A stretch of DNA of 30,376 bases from a virus, in IMG/VR virus record IMGVR_UViG_3300032053_000347, positions 1 to 30,376 of that record. One strand, written 5' to 3'. Both the position numbers and the translations under genes were made by a program. Positions 9,175 to 16,000 of the stretch are shown in pieces (position 1 is the stretch's first letter; the number at the start of each line of letters is the position of its first letter). Under the pieces are notes generated by a model. It ran no database searches. It saw only the letters and a list, made by a program, of their open reading frames with translations, and was not told where the DNA came from.

Positions 9175-11343
9175 ATGGTCTTAACGACAAGTGTTGATGT
9201 AGTTCCGGTTTCAGAAGCCGGCGACACAATGACAGGGTTATTAGTTCTAAGCGGAGACCCAACCGTAGCCCTTGGGGCTGCGACTAGACAATACGTAGAC
9301 GCCGCCGGGGCTGGGCTTATTGTTAAGCAAGCTTGTGTTGCAGCCTCTACAGCTACGCTAACTGTTATATATGCAAATGGGGCGGCTGGCGTAGGCGCTA
9401 CGCTTACAAACAACGGCGCACAAGCAGCATTTTCTATCGACGGATACGCAACAAGTGTTAACGATCGCATACTTATCAAAGACCAAGCGACAGATTTTCA
9501 AAATGGTATTTATACAGTCACAACAGTGGGTACAGGCGCGACAAACTGGGTACTCACGAGAGGAACTGATTTTGATACAGCGGCAGAGGTATTACCGGGC
9601 GCCTTTGTTATTGTTAGCGGCGGTACGGTAAACGGGACGACATCTTGGATTCAAACCGCAACAGTCGTAACAATGGGCGTAGACTCTATTGTTTTTTCAC
9701 AATTTACAAATTCTCCAAGCTCATACGCGACCAAAGAATTAGATAACTTAGGCTCAGTGGCTATCAATGCCGAATTATTATCAGATACAGACAATCTTAG
9801 AAGTCTAGGTAGTGCGACGTTTAGATTTAAAGACACCTACACAACGACATTAAAAACAGGCGAAGGCGCCGGCAATACTTTATTACTACAAGCGTATGAT
9901 GTTGATGGTTTAGCATATACGACGTTCGGAACATTAACAGCCAATAATACCCCGACATTTACATTAGCTAGCGCTGTTATAGGAACGACACAAGCACCTC
10001 TGGATAATTCGACCAAGTTATCTACCACGGCCTACACTGACGCGGCTGTAGCCGCTGGCGGCGGTGGGGCCACTAAAGCTTTAGACAACTTAGCCGCGGT
10101 TGCCATTAATACCTCTTTAGTATCAGATACCGATAACACCGATGATTTAGGAACAGCGGCAAAACGTTGGCAAGATTTGTATGCCATACAATTAAAAACT
10201 GGTGTTGTAGCCGCAGATACATTAACGATATCAGCGCGAGACGTTGATGGCGCAGTAGATACAGCGTTTATTACCTTAACAGCTAATAACACCCCAACGT
10301 GTGTGCTAGCGAATGGTGTGACGGGGTCTACCCAGGCAGCGTCAGACAACTCAACGAAATTAGCGACAACTGCTTACGTAGATGCGCAGGTTCTAACAAC
10401 GGGCGCTAGCAAAGCATTAGACAATTTAGCATCAGTTGCAATTAACGTAAGTCTGGTATCAGATACTGACAACATTGACGATTTAGGTACAGCGGCTAAA
10501 AGATGGCAAGATTTATATGCTGTCGAAATTAAAACCGGAACAACAGCAGCGCAAACGACTGTTATATCAGCGAGAGATGTTGACGGTGCATCTGACACGC
10601 CGTTTATTACTTTAACAGCTAACAATACACCTACATGCGTACTCGCGTCAGCTGTAACAGCAACAACTCAAGCGCCTAATGATAATTCTACAAAGATTTC
10701 AACTACGGCGTACGCAGATGCAGCAGCGGCAGCAGCGGCGGGAACCGGAGCAACCAAAGCGTTAGATAATCTGGTAGCAGTTTCAATAAATACGAGTCTG
10801 GTTTCAGATACCGACAATACTGATGATTTGGGAACGGCCGCAAAAAGATGGCAAGATTTATATGCATTAGAAATTAAAACAGGCACTACAGCAGCACAGA
10901 CAACGGTTATATCAGCGCGAGACGTAGACGGCGCAGTAGATACCCCGTTTATCACTTTAACCGCTAATAACACGCCTACATGTGTACTCGCGTCTGATGT
11001 TACTGGGACAACGCAAGCACCTAATGACAACTCAACAAAGCTAGCAACAACTGCTTATGTTAACGCCATTACGGGTGGTGGAACTTTTAAAGAAACGGAA
11101 ATTGATTTTACAACGGCGTTAACAGAATCATCATTTACAATTACCGATGCCGGCGTTGTAGCAGGAAGTAAGATTGTTATTTCGATATCAGGCAATACCC
11201 CAACGGGTAGAAATGCTGACGAGATACAGATGGAATCATTTTATTATTATGCTGTTCCTGCTGCGGGAACGTTTAGCTTGTTTATTAGGTCATTGCAGGG
11301 GCCTGTTTACGGTAAATACAAAGTGTTTTATACATACGGTTAG
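9175..11343 (+). CDS. Repetitive tail fibre protein
   Basis: A 722-aa protein with AGGAG at 9162-9166 before the ATG. Residues 1-186 form an N-terminal domain with TRQYVDAAGAGL and a beta-rich part (DRILIKDQATDFQNGIYTV). Residues about 187-635 are four near-tandem repeats of about 112-115 aa, each with KALDNL..VAIN, SDTDN.DDLGTAAKRWQDLYA, SARDVDGA, TLTANNTPT and STKLATTAYVDA. The RWQDLY and TTAYVDA motifs are known from phage fibres. The C-terminal 80 residues (IDFTTALTESSFTITDAGV, ending in KVFYTYG) look like a separate beta-sandwich. It is probably a long trimeric fibre shaft with a receptor tip. Confidence 0.8.
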   Translation: MVLTTSVDVVPVSEAGDTMTGLLVLSGDPTVALGAATRQYVDAAGAGLIVKQACVAASTATLTVIYANGAAGVGATLTNNGAQAAFSIDGYATSVNDRILIKDQATDFQNGIYTVTTVGTGATNWVLTRGTDFDTAAEVLPGAFVIVSGGTVNGTTSWIQTATVVTMGVDSIVFSQFTNSPSSYATKELDNLGSVAINAELLSDTDNLRSLGSATFRFKDTYTTTLKTGEGAGNTLLLQAYDVDGLAYTTFGTLTANNTPTFTLASAVIGTTQAPLDNSTKLSTTAYTDAAVAAGGGGATKALDNLAAVAINTSLVSDTDNTDDLGTAAKRWQDLYAIQLKTGVVAADTLTISARDVDGAVDTAFITLTANNTPTCVLANGVTGSTQAASDNSTKLATTAYVDAQVLTTGASKALDNLASVAINVSLVSDTDNIDDLGTAAKRWQDLYAVEIKTGTTAAQTTVISARDVDGASDTPFITLTANNTPTCVLASAVTATTQAPNDNSTKISTTAYADAAAAAAAGTGATKALDNLVAVSINTSLVSDTDNTDDLGTAAKRWQDLYALEIKTGTTAAQTTVISARDVDGAVDTPFITLTANNTPTCVLASDVTGTTQAPNDNSTKLATTAYVNAITGGGTFKETEIDFTTALTESSFTITDAGVVAGSKIVISISGNTPTGRNADEIQMESFYYYAVPAAGTFSLFIRSLQGPVYGKYKVFYTYG
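9733..11079 (+). repeat. Four-copy intragenic repeat in the fibre gene, about 340 bp period
   Basis: Repeat units begin at the lysine codon of the KxLDNL motif, at about 9733, 10075, 10411 and 10756, all in one frame, so the spacing is 342, 336 and 345 bp. The last three are the most alike (DDLGTAAKRWQDLYA is identical in each). The first unit is more diverged (SLGSATFRFKDTY). At DNA level they differ mainly at third codon positions, so this is an old or purifying-selected array rather than a very recent expansion. Repeats like this can change fibre length by recombination. Confidence 0.9.
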
Positions 11344-11355
11344 AGGGTTTTTTAA

Positions 11356-11970
11356 ATGGCAATTATCCAATCAGGCGCTAGCACAGATCTATTAACAATC
11401 GGCGCAACATCCAAAGCGGGACGTGTAGAGCAATATGACTCAACAGGCCGCGCTATAGCACTACAAAGTAAATCAACATTTGGTGTATCAACAACACCAT
11501 TTACGCCGCCTGCCACGCCAACGGATATGGCGACCATTTATGGTAGCGCCAGCAAAACGGTTTACGTTTATGGTATAAGAGTATCTACAACACAAACAAC
11601 AGCCGGCGTTAATAGAATTTATTTAATTAAACGATCAGCTGTTAATACCGGTGGTACATCCGCAGCGCCAACAATTGTCCCATTTGTATCTACTGATACA
11701 GCAACCGCAACCATATTAAGCTATACAGTTAATCCTGCCGGGCTGGGCGCAACAGTTGGTAATATAAGCGTATCTAATGTTTACGCGCCGATTTTATCCA
11801 CAGGTACATCAGCATCTATAATCCAGTTGATACCACGCGATGGTTCGTTTGAACTATCTAAACCGGTTATTTTGAGCGGTGTAGCTCAAGGATTGACAGT
11901 TAATTTTGCAGGCGCTGCATTACCAGCGGGCCTTTCTGTGATTGTTGATTTTTTATGGACTGAAGAATAA
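11356..11970 (+). CDS. Probable beta-sandwich virion/appendage protein
   Basis: A 204-aa serine-, threonine- and alanine-rich protein with almost no lysine in its first half. Its motifs (TDMATIYGSASKTVYVYGIRV, TTAGVNRIYLIKRSAVNTGGTS, SYTVNPAGLGATVGNISV) fit an all-beta fold that I recall among hypothetical tail or appendage proteins in phages. GAGGG lies upstream of the ATG, and its stop TAA overlaps the next ATG (TAATG). It sits between two fibre-type genes, so it is probably a virion surface protein. The exact role is not recognised. Confidence 0.6.
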   Translation: MAIIQSGASTDLLTIGATSKAGRVEQYDSTGRAIALQSKSTFGVSTTPFTPPATPTDMATIYGSASKTVYVYGIRVSTTQTTAGVNRIYLIKRSAVNTGGTSAAPTIVPFVSTDTATATILSYTVNPAGLGATVGNISVSNVYAPILSTGTSASIIQLIPRDGSFELSKPVILSGVAQGLTVNFAGAALPAGLSVIVDFLWTEE

Positions 11971-12638
11971 TGAGCATAGTTTATGATGCTAATAATTTGC
12001 CCTTAGGCAGCTCTGATTTAGTAAATGCCCTGCATCAAGCAGGGTATGGCACTTTGGGGCAGGTTTTTACATCTAACGGGGATGGCGTTAAGCCCACATT
12101 TCAAACTGGCAGTGGGGCAGGTTCGCTGACATTTATAGCAACAGCAACGGCATCCGCTAGCGCAACAGTGAGCTTTGCAAATAATTTAAGCGCGACGTAT
12201 GATAATTATATTATTTTAATTGAAAATATATTATCAGCATCTGCATCGGTAACGCATAGATTTCAGATAGGAACTGGGGCGGGACCAACTTATCAAGCAA
12301 CAAACTATGAAGGTTTTTACACTAAGTTTACATCGGCAACGCAAATAACTGGTGCTGGCGATACAACAACGGTCTATTTATGTACGCCGTTAAAATATAC
12401 AACAACCGCAAATCTTGTAGGCTGTACAATGTTGCAACTTTATAATTGCAATAGTGCGACAAATCATAAAGATTTCACTTCGACTAACTTTTTAAATGAT
12501 GTAACATCTGGATATACAACAACAATATGCGGCTCAGCTTGGAAAGATACAGCAAATGCGATAACATCAATTCAGTTTTCAATGAGCACGGGGAATATAA
12601 CAAGCGGCGTGTATAAATTATATGGGTATAAAAACTAA
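11970..12638 (+). CDS. Appendage protein with LYG-type C-terminal domain (copy 2)
   Basis: A 222-aa protein. Residues about 15-48 carry a short attachment-like motif (LVNALHQAGYGTLGQVFTS). The rest, from GAGSLTFIATATAS on, is a beta-rich domain with YDNYIILIENIL and a C-terminus ending GNITSGVYKLYGYKN. The same plan, from N-terminal motif to last residues, is seen in the 225-aa protein at 13065, and the C-terminal domain also ends the main fibre. This domain type is frequent at the tips of phage tail proteins. It is linked by TAATG to both neighbours. It is probably a receptor-binding tip or fibre decoration. Confidence 0.7.
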   Translation: MSIVYDANNLPLGSSDLVNALHQAGYGTLGQVFTSNGDGVKPTFQTGSGAGSLTFIATATASASATVSFANNLSATYDNYIILIENILSASASVTHRFQIGTGAGPTYQATNYEGFYTKFTSATQITGAGDTTTVYLCTPLKYTTTANLVGCTMLQLYNCNSATNHKDFTSTNFLNDVTSGYTTTICGSAWKDTANAITSIQFSMSTGNITSGVYKLYGYKN

Positions 12639-13072
12639 TGGCACTTAAAAAAACAATTGCTGGTTATTTCAATGATTATGAGGTTGACATATTTAATGAA
12701 GATGGTTCTTTTTCTCACAAAGAAAAGAGAAAAGATTTTATTAATCAATTGGATATCGATATGCATCCGCTGGAAGAGGCCTCAATTTTAAAGCATTGGG
12801 CTATGCATGATGTTGCATTGCCAGAAATGCATTCAAAAGAAGAAGAGCACGAGTGGTTAATAGAGAGCGGGCCAGAATTTATAAGACAAAAAAGAAAAGA
12901 GCGATTAGAATTAATTGAAAGCAAAAAAGCGGCATTTGATTTAGCGCATCAAGAATTTCAAAATGCTCATAATTATTGGAATGAACACGTTGAGCTATGC
13001 GCAAAACATGGTCATAACCCAGACACATTTGATGGCGATGCAAATTTAATTTTAGGCAAAATAGATGTCTGA
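12638..13072 (+). CDS. Unknown charged helical protein between two fibre paralogues
   Basis: A 144-aa acidic/basic helical protein unlike its beta-rich neighbours, with many Glu, His and Lys residues (HSKEEEHEWLIE, FIRQKRKERLELIESKKAAFDLAHQEFQNAHNYW is a long helix at about 75-120). It overlaps the next gene by 8 bp and starts at TAATG with the previous one. A helical protein encoded between fibre genes is a reasonable candidate for a fibre assembly chaperone, but I do not recognise a chaperone family. Treat the function as unknown. Confidence 0.55.
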   Translation: MALKKTIAGYFNDYEVDIFNEDGSFSHKEKRKDFINQLDIDMHPLEEASILKHWAMHDVALPEMHSKEEEHEWLIESGPEFIRQKRKERLELIESKKAAFDLAHQEFQNAHNYWNEHVELCAKHGHNPDTFDGDANLILGKIDV

Positions 13073-13742
13073 CACAACGTTAGAAACAGATATATTTAGC
13101 TCGGACAATGTAAAAGTTGGCGCGTCAAAAATAATTAGTGATTTTCATCAATTGGGATATGGAACGGCCGGAAGAGTTTTAAGCTCGCTTACGCCAGCTA
13201 GTCCAACCATTGGATATGAAGTAGACGGCTCAGCGGGATCTATTATATTTTTAGCAAGTGCGACAGCTAGCAATGTTGCAACGCTAGATTTTGATCAATA
13301 TTTGGGTGCTGGTTTTGATAATTATTTAGTAACTATTGAAAATATGCTAGCTGGTAATAGTGCTGCTAATTTATTATGCCGGGCAGGGACAGGTAATCCG
13401 GTAAGTTATTTAGCGACGGTGTATGCCGGTGTTTATTCTGGTTGGTATAATGGCGGACCGTCACGAGGGACAAATCCGACAACAAGTTTTGGTATAGCTC
13501 AATCTGTTGCGTCAACAGTTGAGGTTTTGTCAGGACAAATAACCTTTTTAAATACGCAAAATGCATCAAACTATAAAAGCATGATGAGTACTGCATTTTA
13601 TAAAACTACCGGGTTGGTTTGGGCAACATATATAAGTAATGGTCGCCATACAGGCGCAACCATTTGGACATCATTACGGTTTTTAATGAGCTCTGGTAAT
13701 ATTCTACAGGGTACGTTTAAATTGTATGGTTATAAAAATTAA
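13065..13742 (+). CDS. Appendage protein with LYG-type C-terminal domain (copy 3)
   Basis: A 225-aa paralogue of the 222-aa protein at 11970. Shared blocks are DFHQLGYGTAGRVLSS near residue 25, GSAGSIIFLASATAS near 53, FDNYLVTIENMLAG near 85, YLATVYAGVYSG, and the end SGNILQGTFKLYGYKN. The start overlaps the end of the 144-aa gene by 8 bp. It is the last large gene of the appendage cluster. It probably forms an alternative or additional receptor-binding tip. Family recall supports a phage tail protein, but the ligand is unknown. Confidence 0.7.
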   Translation: MSDTTLETDIFSSDNVKVGASKIISDFHQLGYGTAGRVLSSLTPASPTIGYEVDGSAGSIIFLASATASNVATLDFDQYLGAGFDNYLVTIENMLAGNSAANLLCRAGTGNPVSYLATVYAGVYSGWYNGGPSRGTNPTTSFGIAQSVASTVEVLSGQITFLNTQNASNYKSMMSTAFYKTTGLVWATYISNGRHTGATIWTSLRFLMSSGNILQGTFKLYGYKN

Positions 13743-13754
13743 TAAGGGAATAAT

Positions 13755-13892
13755 ATGCCACTTATAAAAAGTCCAAGTAAGAAAGCATTTAAAGAAAATA
13801 TTAAAAAAGAAGTAAAGTCGGGCGCACCAGTAAAGCAGGCGGAAGCAATAGCTTATAGTGTTCAACGTGAATCTAAAAAGAAGGGAAAATAA
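13755..13892 (+). CDS. Small basic phage protein (45 aa)
   Basis: A 45-aa lysine-rich protein starting MPLIKSPSKKAFKENIK and containing KQAEAIAYSVQRES. This pattern (PL.KS.SK.A...NI..E...G.P.KQA.AIAYS) is a small conserved protein that I recall from many unrelated phage genomes; its function is unknown. AAGGGA at 13744-13749 is a good ribosome site before the ATG at 13755. It is shorter than usual gene-calling limits but well supported by family pattern, ribosome site and spacing. Confidence 0.75.
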   Translation: MPLIKSPSKKAFKENIKKEVKSGAPVKQAEAIAYSVQRESKKKGK

Positions 13893-13893
13893 A

Positions 13894-13959
13894 ATGGCAA
13901 AAGGTATGAAAGGAATGGGCGATAAAGGCGGTAAAGGTAAAAAAGGGAAGGGCTGCTAA
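13894..13959 (+). CDS. Very small Gly/Lys-rich peptide (21 aa)
   Basis: A 21-aa open frame of the pattern MAKGMKGMGDKGGKGKKGKGC, almost entirely Lys, Gly and Met, with a single C-terminal Cys. AAGGGAA lies upstream and the stop is directly followed by the ATG of the next frame at 13960. Position and ribosome site favour translation, but composition gives no function. It could be nucleic acid binding. Confidence is limited because so short a frame can arise by chance. Confidence 0.45.
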   Translation: MAKGMKGMGDKGGKGKKGKGC

Positions 13960-14136
13960 ATGATACCCACACCTAAAGGAAATTCGTTAACATCAGATCC
14001 TATCCCAAATAAGGGCGGAGATAATAACCGTGGCGGAAAGGGCTCTAATCAGCCTGTACGTAGCGAGATGCCTAGTGTTAAGGAAGGGTCTGGCGATACT
14101 CATAAGACCAGCGCACCGTTTAATCTAAACAAATAA
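13960..14136 (+). CDS. Small unknown hydrophilic protein (58 aa)
   Basis: A 58-aa Gly-, Asn-, Ser- and Lys-rich protein (starts MIPTPKGNSLTSDPIPNKGG, ends TSAPFNLNK) with no hydrophobic core, so it is probably disordered. It starts immediately after the stop of the 21-aa frame. Its stop TAA at 14134-14136 abuts the stop of the oppositely oriented HNH gene at 14137. It closes the cluster of three tiny proteins downstream of the fibres. The function is unknown. Confidence 0.55.
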   Translation: MIPTPKGNSLTSDPIPNKGGDNNRGGKGSNQPVRSEMPSVKEGSGDTHKTSAPFNLNK

Positions 14137-14694
14137 TTATATTGATTTTTTATTATTAAAACATGCTCTTGTGCAATATATTGCATTAGGGCGTGATTTT
14201 TTAAAAAATGTTACGTTGCATACAGGGCAAACTTTGTTAGATTTATGCTTTGAATGTTGGAAATGATGGCAACTTCTACATAAAACCATTAGATTATCCA
14301 TATTATTATTTTTTCTATTTTCATCAATATGATGAACTTCTATATTATCTTTTGACGCACACTTTATGCATGAATTTCCATAATGATTTATGGCAAGTTC
14401 CCTATATATTCCACTTCCATTTTTATATACATTATGTTTTTCAGGTATTTTTAATGGATTTCTATTTTGATTTTTCATAAAACATGAAGAAGAGCAATAT
14501 TTTCTTTTGTCAATCTTAGATGGTTTGTCAAATATAATATTATCGCATGATAAGCATTTCTTTTTTTCAATTTTTTCTATGGCAATCGTACATTTTGAAT
14601 GGCAGTATCTAGAGCAGCACTTTGACTTATATACATGAGAGGGCTTTCTAGTATATTCTTTATTGCAGTATAAACAATTTAATATTATTTTCAT
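14137..14694 (-). CDS. HNH homing-type endonuclease with zinc ribbons
   Basis: A 185-aa cysteine-rich protein. The catalytic HNH core is at about 109-147: CIKC, then IEVHHIDENRKNNN, then NLMVLCRSCHHFQH, with H121/H122 and the downstream Asn and His expected for metal-dependent strand cleavage. Cys pairs at 7/10, 26-31, 47/50, 67/71 and 156/159 look like zinc-binding modules on both sides of the core. It lies antisense within the late + strand block, is very AT-rich, and has no clear ribosome site, all typical of a free-standing mobile endonuclease gene that moved in. It has no obvious tie to virion assembly, although HNH proteins can assist terminases; its distance from the terminase genes argues against that. 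Confidence 0.85.
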   Translation of the reverse strand: MKIILNCLYCNKEYTRKPSHVYKSKCCSRYCHSKCTIAIEKIEKKKCLSCDNIIFDKPSKIDKRKYCSSSCFMKNQNRNPLKIPEKHNVYKNGSGIYRELAINHYGNSCIKCASKDNIEVHHIDENRKNNNMDNLMVLCRSCHHFQHSKHKSNKVCPVCNVTFFKKSRPNAIYCTRACFNNKKSI

Positions 14695-14728
14695 TTAACT
14701 ATTCTGGCGCAGGACCGCTTAATAATCA

Positions 14729-15205
14729 ATGATATTTCATATGCAAATGAAGAATCGCGTTATACGCCCTGCATTAAAGGCTTGCAACCTATGGTCAAGC
14801 GAGGCTGAAATGTTGGTATCAGGGACTGGATATGTAGAATCTGGATATATATATCTAAGTCAGAATCCTGGCATAGCACTTGGTTTTTTTCAGGTTGAGC
14901 CACAGACCCATTTATTTCTAAAACAATATTTAAACCAACCGCGCAATATAAAGATTAAAGCTAATATCCTAAACGCTTGTGAGATGAGCAGTTTACCCGG
15001 CGATGAGCAGCTGGTCTATAACATGCGTTATGCTGCAATCATGTGCAGAGTACGCTATCTCAATGCAAAGCCCTGTATACCCTGTTGGAATGATGCAATC
15101 GCAATGGCGGAATATCACGCAAAATGGTACAATCGGGGTGGAAAGGCTGACGTTGCACAAAATACAATTATATTTAAACAATTAATAGATGGGGTAAAAA
15201 AATGA
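14729..15205 (+). CDS. Lysozyme-like peptidoglycan hydrolase (probable endolysin)
   Basis: A 158-aa protein that resembles a phage lysozyme-like family: LVSGTGYVESGY (candidate catalytic Glu37), then a Q...G.ALGFFQVEPQTH block at 45-61 and a C-terminal MRYAAIMCRVRYL and AEYHAKWYNRGGKAD block that I recall from such phage proteins. There is no signal peptide. It lies next to a small membrane protein with an ATGA overlap, which fits a lysis cassette. It might instead be a virion-associated wall hydrolase, since the large ejection protein lacks the gp16-type transglycosylase domain. The ribosome site is weak (AGGA about 15 nt upstream), so ATG at 14741 or 14747 are alternative starts. Confidence 0.7.
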   Translation: MIFHMQMKNRVIRPALKACNLWSSEAEMLVSGTGYVESGYIYLSQNPGIALGFFQVEPQTHLFLKQYLNQPRNIKIKANILNACEMSSLPGDEQLVYNMRYAAIMCRVRYLNAKPCIPCWNDAIAMAEYHAKWYNRGGKADVAQNTIIFKQLIDGVKK

Positions 15206-15426
15206 CAGATTTACCACCGCCAAAAGATTTATCCGGGATTACAAAAATGATTATATTAGTATCAGCTTTAGCGCTATGTGCGATTATCGGATATGGGTCA
15301 TCTTTATATTTTGGAAAAGACAATCCAATCGAGCAAGAGGCCGAACAAATTTTAGATGTTGAAATAGAAAAGTTGCTTGACTTGCCCGATAAATCCATCA
15401 ATATTGATTTAACTCCGGGAAAGTAA
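15202..15426 (+). CDS. Small single-span membrane protein (holin candidate)
   Basis: A 74-aa protein with a short polar N-terminus, one membrane segment at about 16-37 (MIILVSALALCAIIGYGSSLYF) and an acidic C-terminal part (NPIEQEAEQILDVEIEKLL, ending NIDLTPGK). The GKDNPIEQ.AE and IDLTP pattern is familiar from small phage membrane proteins of unknown role. It overlaps the lysozyme-like gene by ATGA, so a holin- or spanin-like part in lysis is plausible. It has no lipobox and only one membrane span. Its last 18 bp overlap the end of the convergent gene on the other strand. Confidence 0.62.
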   Translation: MTDLPPPKDLSGITKMIILVSALALCAIIGYGSSLYFGKDNPIEQEAEQILDVEIEKLLDLPDKSINIDLTPGK

Positions 15427-15606
15427 CGCAGCATTTAAATCTTCTAAAGATTTAATATATTTACATGCTAAGTTATATTGATCTGTTAATAATTCTAATG
15501 TTTTAAGCATTTCATCTGATATAAATTGATATTCTTTAATTTTCTTTTGTAATAATTTGTATTTTTCTTTTAATTCTTGGTGTTCGTGTAAAGAATCGTC
15601 AAGCAT
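15409..15606 (-). CDS. Small coiled-coil protein, last gene of the leftward operon
   Basis: A 65-aa highly helical protein with heptad-like Leu spacing (ELKEKYKLLQKKIKEYQF, then DEMLKTLELLTDQYNLACKYIKSLEDLNAALL). It probably forms a coiled coil. The start overlaps the previous stop as TAATG, which supports its reality. It ends inside the coding sequence of the convergent + strand membrane protein. The function is unknown. Confidence 0.55.
   Translation of the reverse strand: MLDDSLHEHQELKEKYKLLQKKIKEYQFISDEMLKTLELLTDQYNLACKYIKSLEDLNAALLSRS
15435..15455. terminator. Perfect 9-bp inverted repeat at the convergent junction
   Basis: TTAAATCTT, loop CTA, AAGATTTAA: a perfect 9-bp stem 9 bp beyond the stop of the rightward late block, inside the 3' part of the leftward 65-aa gene. 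It is AT-rich and lacks a clean U tract, so it is at best a weak terminator. Its position where two opposing transcription units meet is what makes it plausible. Confidence 0.35.
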
Positions 15607-15797
15607 TAATCATCTTCTAAAAAGTCAGCCATTAACCGGAATTGTTTAGCTACATTAATCCTATCTTTCTCATATATATTTACATTTAACTCGCAAAGAT
15701 AAAATATGTATTTACCTTTGCTAAATTTTAATTTAAAAATAGCCTCTCCACCGTTTTCACAATCATCGCCTATCTCAAATTTCATACTTTTATGCAT
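15606..15797 (-). CDS. Small unknown protein, tandem paralogue (copy B)
   Basis: A 63-aa protein related to its upstream neighbour: both begin MH..MKFEI.D and end AKQFRLMA.FLED. The middle strands (FKLKFSKGKYIFYLCELN) match FVLKNSDGKFAIETVTN in position and pattern. The gene starts within the stop of copy A (TGATG) and ends with TAATG into the coiled-coil gene, so the three are probably co-translated. GGAAG lies upstream of the ATG. The function is unknown; size and charge suggest a small early host-takeover or binding protein. Confidence 0.62.
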   Translation of the reverse strand: MHKSMKFEIGDDCENGGEAIFKLKFSKGKYIFYLCELNVNIYEKDRINVAKQFRLMADFLEDD

Positions 15798-16000
15798 CAG
15801 TTATCTTCCAAAAAGTTAGCCATTAATCGAAATTGTTTTGCTAGCGAAATTTTGTCATATTCAATTATTTTGATATCTAGGGGGTCACCTCCATTTGTAA
15901 CGGTTTCAATTGCAAACTTTCCATCTGAATTTTTTAATACAAAAACATACTCTCCGGCATTACCTTCATCAGATATTTCAAATTTCATAATTTGGTGCAT
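15797..16000 (-). CDS. Small unknown protein, tandem paralogue (copy A)
   Basis: A 67-aa acidic beta/alpha protein, the first of the tandem pair (starts MHQIMKFEISDE, ends SLAKQFRLMANFLEDN). AAAGGAAA about 9 nt upstream supports the start at 16000 rather than the internal Met5. The DNA of the 3' ends of the two copies is still visibly alike, so the duplication is fairly recent. A 61-nt gap separates it from the DUF1737-like gene upstream. The function is unknown. Confidence 0.65.
   Translation of the reverse strand: MHQIMKFEISDEGNAGEYVFVLKNSDGKFAIETVTNGGDPLDIKIIEYDKISLAKQFRLMANFLEDN

Larger units (their letters stand above)
15606..16000 (-). repeat. Tandem gene duplication
   Basis: Two adjacent genes of 67 and 63 aa share both ends and the order of strands between. 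The C-terminal coding blocks (about 15606-15650 and 15800-15845) are similar at DNA level, including a common AGCCATTAA core. This points to duplication of one small gene followed by divergence of the middle. Confidence 0.75.

Noticed and set aside
9150-11030. A series of long open frames on the - strand under the fibre gene (9150-9479, 9651-9836, 9837-10028, 10032-10349, 10374-10625, 10668-11030)
   Set aside because: They are antisense to the repetitive fibre gene, have Ala/Val/Ser-rich composition produced by the reverse strand of Thr/Ala codons, and repeat with the same period. No ribosome sites seen.
6563-13742. A diversity-generating retroelement, as in BPP-1, acting on the appendage genes
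   Set aside because: No reverse transcriptase gene and no template/variable repeat pair were seen. The similarity between appendage genes is at domain level, not in near-identical short repeats with A-specific changes.
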